From assembly GCA_037176885.1 (NCBI GenBank), contig JAWWNJ010000007.1, forward strand, positions 2,046,001-2,110,000: 64,000 bases of DNA, given 5' to 3'. Source of the stretch: Favolaschia claudopus. Lineage: Eukaryota > Basidiomycota > Agaricomycetes > Agaricales > Mycenaceae. This document shows, in pieces, positions 57,243 to 64,000 of the stretch. Each line of letters starts with the position of its first letter. Position 1 is the stretch's first letter. The position numbers and the translations under genes are program-made. The notes under the pieces were generated by a model that was given only the letters and a program-made list of their open reading frames with translations, had not been told where the DNA came from and ran no database searches.

Positions 57243-58676
57243 TCAGAGACACTTGACACCAACAAGCCGTTCACTGAGCTCCCAAAGTTTCTTGGCCGTC
57301 TCCTGGTACCACCAACGGACTCAGATATGATATTATGTCAAATCATCAAAGACGTACCATGTCAGAGCTGTGCGGCGCGACGCTCTCGTTTGCCACAACT
57401 GCATTCGCAAGATGACAGCCGGGTTTATCTTTAACGGTTGGTCAGGAAACTCGATGTAAACAATGCCAAGTTATAGCAAACTAACCGTTGAGAGATGGGT
57501 CAAAGGCCGCTACGAGCATTCTGGATTCCGGTGAGCAGTCAAATTTGGACCGAAGCAAATTCGTACGTTGCTGTGCCTTGTGAGATCGTCTTCCAGGACA
57601 ACGACGATGTTTGAGGAATTTCCTTCAAAAGAGATGAAGCATTGGCAGACGGTTTACCGTTCTCCGAGATGACTCCTGCAATAGAATCGAAATCAGGGAA
57701 GGATCACCAGGTACAAATTAACAGACCGCTGTCCAAAAAATATGATCGTGCGTCCGAATTCTGAAACACAAAGTTCGTCGGGGTAGCTAAATTCGTATTC
57801 TTTCGATGAAGATTTCCAGTCAAAAGTTGAGCTATTGCACCCACCTCCTGGGCACACGCTAAACGCGTGTAATTGCCCACCCGCACGCCGCGTGAGCTCG
57901 CGAGCCGCCAGGATGTTCGCGCTCTTGGCTTTCGCATATGCTTGCGTCCCATTATACGTGCTCTCCTGCGGTTTCTCCACCTCTGCTAGGTCAATACCAC
58001 TACACCACAAGTGTGCGCCGCTCGACACATTGACCACTCGAGGAGTATAAGTCGATGTTCTAGCAGCTTGAATCTTCGGTAAGATCAGAGCTGTGAAAAG
58101 GAACGGGCCCAAATGATCGGTGGCCATTTGCTGCTCAAAGCCATCTGTAGTGAGCGTGAACGGGCAGATAGATGAGGCGGCATTATTGATCAGGATCTAA
58201 AATCAATTAGCGCAATTGAGTGGAAACGGAGGTGGTGAAGACTTCACGTCGATATTCTCGGGATATGCATTCACTTCGTCAGCTGCCTTGCGAACCGCAT
58301 CGAAGGAAGACAAATCGAGGAGAAGTGGACGGATATTTGCGCCAGAGACTTCTTTCTTCAGCGCTTCTTCCGATAGTTTGAGCCTTGTAAATATTCAAGT
58401 TTCCTTCCAACTCGAGGCGCGATATCTGACCGTTCTACATTGTGTCCTGTGATGATGACAAGTGCAGCGTATCTTGCGATCGTCTCTGCAGCCTTGTATC
58501 CGATGCCACCGATGGAAGTCCCCGTAATGAGCACTAGAATGCATGGAATCAACGACAGCTCGTAAATCGACCCAATAAAAGCTGAGCGCGGCGGCATTAC
58601 CATTCTTTCCTTTGATTTCTTCAGCAAAGGCCGCAGCTACTTCCTCCGAAGTTGTGGCGATAGTGAAGATTGGCAT
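57243..58676 (-). CDS. Short-chain dehydrogenase/reductase (retinol-dehydrogenase/WWOX-like)
   Basis: NAD(P)-dependent SDR. The exons join in phase. MPIFTIATTSEEVAAAFAEE leads into KN and, across an intron, VLITGTSIGGIGYKAAETIA (cofactor motif TGxxxGxG). Then ALVIITGHNVERLKLSEEAL, LLLDLSSFDAVRKAADEVNA, ILINNAASSICPFTLTTDGF (NNA motif), QQMATDHLGPFLFTALILPK and VVNVSSGAHLW (catalytic Ser). TQAYAKAKSANILAARELTR supplies YxxxK. The C-terminal exons give GVISENGKPSANASSLLKEI, MLVAAFDPSLN, DKPGCHLANAVVANESVAPH and ETAKKLWELSERLVGVKCL, with TGA at 57243. The layout of the last three exons is that of fungal SDRs of about 330 residues. The substrate is open. A foldback element lies only about 165 bp upstream of its start. 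Confidence 0.87.
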
Positions 58677-58840
58677 TGATGCGTCTGGTAGTGATACAAG
58701 ACCTAGAGTGGGGAAGTTCGCTCTTTCTTATATGAATTCTGAACCGGTAGCACCGGTAGGCTCCAAAATTAAATTGGCGTCGGACATCCTCCGCGAATGA
58801 GAGCAAGATTGGGAGAAATTCTTCGTTCCGCGCCGCGTCA

Positions 58841-59275
58841 CTGTCTCGGTAACCCAGACGTTCTGAGAGCACAGCGGACCTGCGGTCCGCGATTGATCCG
58901 TACCACGCGAGTTCGGGTAAATTTGATGTGCGGAAGTGCTCTCAGAACGTCTGGGGCATTTGGTACCGTAACACCGCACATGCTGTCACGTCACGCTATG
59001 GCTCCCCGTCCATTAACTGCGCCCTGAATGACCCTACACCCTTAGTGAGCTCACAGGATGCGTTGTATATACCTACATATGCTCCTCAGCAACTTCCAGC
59101 TTTTTCTGAGCAGTCCTTGAACCCCATCACATATCATTCAGCCAAATTGCAAACAAAAGTGTCGGTTGTTCTGAGAGCACTTCCACACATCAAATTTACC
59201 CGAACTCGCGTGGTACGGATCAATCGCGGACCGCAGGTCCGCTGTGCTCTCAGAACGTCTGGGTTACCGAGACAG
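58841..59275. mobile_element. Nested foldback element (two 108-bp inverted arms)
   Basis: Arms 58841-58948 and 59168-59275 are inverted copies with one mismatch seen, separated by 219 bp. Within the left arm region a smaller unit (58854-58954) is itself bounded by perfect 19-base inverted repeats, CCAGACGTTCTGAGAGCAC and its reverse complement, and holds the palindrome GCGGACCTGCGGTCCGC. The right arm contains the same unit without its outermost bases. Nothing is coded. It looks like a MITE that inserted twice or duplicated as a snapback. Confidence 0.78.
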
Positions 59276-60327
59276 GCCGCGTCATCGCGGCTGGAAGTAA
59301 CAGGAAGGTTTAGTCATCAACGTGGTGTAAGCTCCGAGCAAACAGCAAGTAGAGCTTTACAGAAAAGAAAAAATTTGTGGCATGCAGATCGTTCGGCGCA
59401 CGCAGCATCGAGCACCCCATCTCAGGGGAATTTTGCCTCGAGAGGTTTCCGATTCAAGCAATCAACCACACAGAGTGGCAGTAGTATCCATATCCTTCAT
59501 ATCCTTCCAGCGCTTTAGATACGTCAGCAGTCCGTATTTGATAGTTACTTCCATTGCCCAAGAAAGGACGCAGACACAGTGCACACACCCCCGGTCGCTG
59601 ACAGTCACGAGAGTGGGCACAGCGGCGTACCTCTTCTGCACAGCTAGCGCGCACATCGCGTCTGTCACTGGTCCCATCGACCGGGCTCGCCTTCAGAGTC
59701 ATGGGAGGAACAAGATACTAACAGGTAAGTCTCTGCAGAACGTGGGAAGTGGCAGTTGAGAGAAGGCGGATAACCAGGCGACATTATTGTCGCGACTGTG
59801 GCGATAAACTTGACTGGAGAGTATCTGAATCGTCTGCGACCAGATCCTAAGGCTCCTGAACTAAGCAGCGGGGAGGGTTCCTCATCCCGAGCTTGGTGCG
59901 GCATCGAGGAGCAGTCGAGTCATAGAGTAAGACCGTAGCCCAGTATCATTACTTCAACAATGCCTTCCAATTCGAATTGAGATCCTCTTATCTAGAATTG
60001 GCCCGCTCAGCGCGGGACTCCGTGTGCTCCAGCTGGCGCGAGACCCGCTCCAGATTCGCCATCGAAGGAGGACGGGATGTGTGGAAGAGAGATCACGGTA
60101 GCCAAGCCCCACTGCATATACAAGGCCGAGTCCAAATTCGCGGGTGCATAAGGAAGCGGCCGGGGCTCTACAATATGAATAATAAATCTGTGACTCTAGC
60201 GTATCAGCATTCTAAATAGTCTCGCTCCACGCAAGATGAAGAAGATGGGAGATCGATCCACTGTACATTGTCATTCAAGATACCATGCCTAACAATACAT
60301 CCGCACCATACACCATATACAGCCGCC
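59276..60327. other. Intergenic stretch between foldback element and UBC13
   Basis: Short frames only, with no motif. No tRNA-like clover-leaf was recognised. Confidence 0.4.
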
Positions 60328-61151
<824 letters not shown>

Positions 61152-61542
61152 GGAGGGAACGGAGGAGAAAGTGCGAGGAGGACGCGAGAAACGACGACAA
61201 AGAGCGGAGGCGGCTTACCATCACCACAGGCACCTGCCTTTTTGGGACAGTCGGCAATTAATGCCGACATCAATTGATCAATTCTGCCGAAACATCCAAA
61301 GAAGGGAAAGGTGAGCATCCCCGCTTTTTTCAGTCTCTCACCGTCACCACACAGGGTACAGCAGGCTCGGAATATCTACTAAACCCACAGCATTATTCGG
61401 ACGTTGCTCTTCAAATTTTTACAGTCCACTGGTCTCTCACAGAGAAAATCGACGGAATGCCAGCAGATTCATCATTCATCGAATTGGTTACAACTTCACT
61501 TTACATAGTACACCGGGCCAACTATTGTACATGCACAAGACT
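61152..61542. other. Promoter region of UBC13 and 3' flank of the dioxygenase
   Basis: No exon recognised. The upstream region of UBC13 is moderately GC-rich and lacks a clear TATA box. Confidence 0.4.
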
Positions 61543-63357
61543 TCAAGCATCCAATCCCAAGGCTTCGCGTCTCGACTTCGAGCTGGGGTCAAAGAACGGC
61601 TTCTCCGCCAGCGAGCTAACCCTTGTACCATGCCGCTCTCCCTTGCCCTCATAATCGAAAGACACTGTGTGGATAGTCGTGCGGTTGTCCCAGCTACACA
61701 TCAAACCTGTCAATAGCTGCTTCAAGCAATGCAGACTGAATACCTACATTGCGGACGTTCCCGGGGTCCACTTCCAGCGAATCTGGAGGTCCGTCGACTT
61801 CTCGTACACACTGCCAGCGGTAAGATCGTCAGGGATAATCGTCACTCGTCTATACAACTGGATGCGCACTCGTGGATGTGGTTCAAGATCGCGTCGCTCT
61901 CCGCCTGGTCAAGTCCCTCAATTCCGACAGTCATAGCACGATTCGCGAAAACGGTCTTGAATCCGGTTACAGGGTGCGTGCGCACCTGGCTCATTGTCAT
62001 CAACTCTGACCTCGCTACTTCTTCAGGGAACAGACGTACCAGGGGGTGGACTATGTGCACATGGCGTGCCGGAGCACTGGGGTCATTGGCGTCCTTGTAT
62101 TGGTGGGCAGAGCGGTAGATTCCGCTTTGAGAGGCAGTCAGTCGGATTGTCATAAATGCAGCGATATGCTATCAAGCTCACTTTAACCCATCGAGCAGCT
62201 TGCGGAAACCAGGCGAGAATTTGTCGTAGGCAGAGTAGCCTGAAGCCTAGAGCAAATGCAGTTAGCTCAGCAATCCCTGACCTCTGATGGATTCCGCCTA
62301 CCCAGAGCGTATCGCCGCCGACCTCGGGAACCGTGTCCTGGTGCAAGTGTGTGTACCCTGGCGGAAACGCGAGATGTACCAAATCAGTGTGCCCTGAGCG
62401 AAGCATTTTGAGTGACGCCTTCTGAGCAACCTTCGACGGACAATCAACTCACAGCCATAGCTCCCAGACGGATAGGCGTTTCGGAATCCGCGCGGAACCT
62501 TCACCTGATACTCCCGCGCGCGCTCCCAAATGAGAGTCACTCCCGGCACTCCCGGCACCTGAGGCACCTGGGGATGAATCTCGATTTCGCCGTCGCCGAG
62601 GTACACTCCCAGCTCTTTCTGCTTCTGTGGCGAAAGATCCTGGTCTCGGAAGACTATGGCGATCATGTCAGCTACATTTTTTCGAAGAACTTTTGGGATG
62701 GTAATACGCACAGACAACCGAGCGCTCGCTGGACATCGAGACACGTTTTCAGCAATCGATTTGCATTGCAGAAGCCTGGACACGTACGCTACAAGAAGAG
62801 CAAGCTCGTCCCGCTGCTGGTCAGTCAACTCCGCGAGCTGCAAGCCCACGATCTCGGTCTGCGGACAATTCAAGTCTCTCAACTGAACAGCGAGGAAGTA
62901 GGAAACTCACCCCGACATGGATCGACAAATCCCTCACCTCCTTCGCCGCACCAAAGAGTGCCTTCTTCTCGGGATCAGCTCTGGTCCCAGGATCGACATA
63001 GTTCCGCAAGTTGGTCTGCAACTTCTCCACATCCTGAACAAATTCTACGCAGAAAACTTTGTCAACAAGATCCTCCTTATGAAAACTATCGTCGTCGTTC
63101 ACCAGGCTTGTTAGGGAGGTACGGGTATCCCTCTGCAAGGCATCGCTTGAGTTACGCGACCTTGTTCGGGCCCGAATGGGCAAGCTCAACTCACGCGAGA
63201 TATCAATTCCCGCTCTCTCGTAGCGCCGGAGCGTGTTTGCCGGGGGACGCTTGAAGGTGGCGCTTTCCTCGGGATACGTCGGCGTTTGGATAGCGCTAGG
63301 CTTGATAACCTGGTGCGCAGGAGTGGGAGTAACAACTTCGGTCGCAACTGGAGCCAT
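61543..63357 (-). CDS. TauD/TfdA-family Fe(II)/2-oxoglutarate dioxygenase
   Basis: Enzymes of this family hydroxylate taurine, alkylsulfonates or similar substrates with Fe(II) and 2-oxoglutarate. Exons read MAPVATEVVTPTPAHQVIKP, FKRPPANTLRRYERAGIDIS, then QGYPYLPNKP, EFVQDVEKLQTNLRNYVDPG, EKKALFGAAKEVRDLSIHVG and TEIVGLQLAELTDQQRDELA. IVFRDQDLSPQKQKELGVYL and TLIWERAREYQVKVPRGF follow. The iron ligands are WHTDLVHLAFPPGYTHLHQD (HxD) and the distal His in WDNRTTIHTVSFDYEG. The 2-oxoglutarate Arg is probably in GERHGTRVSSLAEKPFFD. It ends REALGLDA at 61543. At least seven introns are needed. The junction between ELALLVA and the exon starting DMIAIVFRDQD (about 62680-62790) could not be spliced in phase, because the only good donor (GC^GTACGTG) and acceptor (AATGTAG) disagree by one base. 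This may be an error, an unusual splice or a frameshift. Confidence 0.82.
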
Positions 63358-63758
63358 GGTGTAAGTAGAATAAGCTCTGAACGCGAGAATATACTAGTAG
63401 CACTAGAAATCGTTTCGCGCCCCTCTAAATACTCCACCCTCTCACCTTTACTTAATAGTAATACTTACCAAGCGTCCTTAGCTAGTTAGCACGCAATACG
63501 ACTTCGAAATGGAGCCAAAAAGCGTTCTCGCGATAAGGGCAGATGACTTGGGAGAGTATAGTAAGGTATGTTGAACTTGGCTCGAAAATAGCGCAATTGC
63601 CTCCCATTCTCACACAATATTTTGGATTTGAATCATCTTTAAGTTTTGCCCGACGGGCCGCATTTGAAATTCCAAGGTGGGACACAGGGAGTTGGTTATG
63701 GCGTATTTATCACAAAATTTGCTTGACTGATTGGCATGGAATGGAGTCGTTTCTCTCG
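63358..63758. other. Intergenic stretch at the right side
   Basis: Contains the dioxygenase promoter. Plus-strand frame 63543-63875 is antisense to a better minus-strand exon and has no motif. Confidence 0.4.
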
Positions 63759-64000
63759 TTAAACCATAATCTCGTCTACTTTACGATGGTGATGTTCAAG
63801 TACAGGGACTGCCACTGTGCCCGAATCCACAGTACTAGTTTCCGTCGGCTCGAGTGTAGGTTGATTCGTATCTGATACTGCCGATTCAGAACCTTTCTTT
63901 TTATCACGGCGAAGGAGATAAAGAATCAAGAAAGTCCAAGTGACTGAAAGTGCGGTTAGTAAATCGCGACGGTCTCGGGAAAGAGTCTCACTCAGCAGGA
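63759..64000 (-). CDS. 3' end of a membrane protein
   Basis: Last exon and a bit of the preceding one on the minus strand. A hydrophobic helix (LLITWTFLILYLLRRDKKKG, joined across an intron GTGAGACTC to CACTTTCAG) is followed by a polar tail (SESAVSDTNQPTLEPTETST, PVLEHHHRKVDEIMV) and TAA at 63759-63761. The rest lies outside the window, so the family is unknown. Confidence 0.5.
   Translation of the reverse strand, partial: LLSETLSRDRRDLLTALSVTWTFLILYLLRRDKKKGSESAVSDTNQPTLEPTETSTVDSGTVAVPVLEHHHRKVDEIMV

Noticed and set aside
62412..63254. Plus-strand frame of 280 codons
   Set aside because: Antisense to the TauD-family gene, with no motif of its own, and low plausibility of composition.

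Overview
The window is nuclear DNA of a filamentous basidiomycete, most likely a mushroom-forming agaricomycete. Genes are cut by many introns of about 45-70 bp with GT..AG ends, and several families are typical of that group: GMC aryl-alcohol-oxidase-like genes with 13 exons, HGD-type protein kinases, MYND-finger proteins of the 'VIVYGSC..' type, and F-box multigene families. I recognised no tRNA, rRNA or CRISPR.

Layout. 1-520: 5' end of an ERG26-like sterol dehydrogenase (-). 696-1923: polytopic membrane protein (+). 3490-5926: GMC oxidoreductase 1 (+). 6376-8174: CoA-dependent acyltransferase (+). 8273-9625: GDP-fucose-type sugar transporter (-). About 10080-12306: frameshifted relic of a fungal membrane-protein family (-), with a possible small gene behind it. 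12894-16642: a 3.75-kb DNA transposon with 320-bp terminal inverted repeats and an 8-bp target duplication, but no transposase. 16732-19086 and about 19265-20006: divergent housekeeping pair, PUF6 (-) and IES6 (+). 20797-22438: F-box protein (-), followed by two small repeats (a microsatellite and a TA-flanked MITE) and remains of a second F-box gene (25540-26066). 27100-31100: no gene I can support. 32138-34851: RNase III-like gene (-) and an unknown acidic protein (+), lying between two near-identical inverted copies of an interspersed repeat. 36000-42640: gene-poor, repeat-rich. 42641-45074: GMC oxidoreductase 2 (+), the same 13-exon gene as GMC 1. 48179-48962: MYND-finger protein (-). 49859-52678: TKL-like kinase (+). 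55431-56289: single-pass membrane protein (-). 57243-58676: short-chain dehydrogenase (-), with a nested foldback element upstream. 60328-61151: UBC13 ubiquitin-conjugating enzyme (-). 61543-63357: TauD-family dioxygenase (-). 63759-64000: 3' end of a membrane protein (-).

Relations between genes. GMC 1, the acyltransferase and the sugar transporter stand side by side, but nothing in the sequence proves a metabolic cluster. PUF6, IES6 and UBC13 are conserved core genes that anchor the window, while the stretch between about 20 and 57 kb is dominated by repeats, decayed copies and lineage-specific genes. The most notable non-coding content is the large TIR element and a previously unlabelled interspersed repeat family present in seven full or partial copies. 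Splice sites were inferred by eye from conserved protein alignment and phase, and starts or ends marked uncertain should be treated so.
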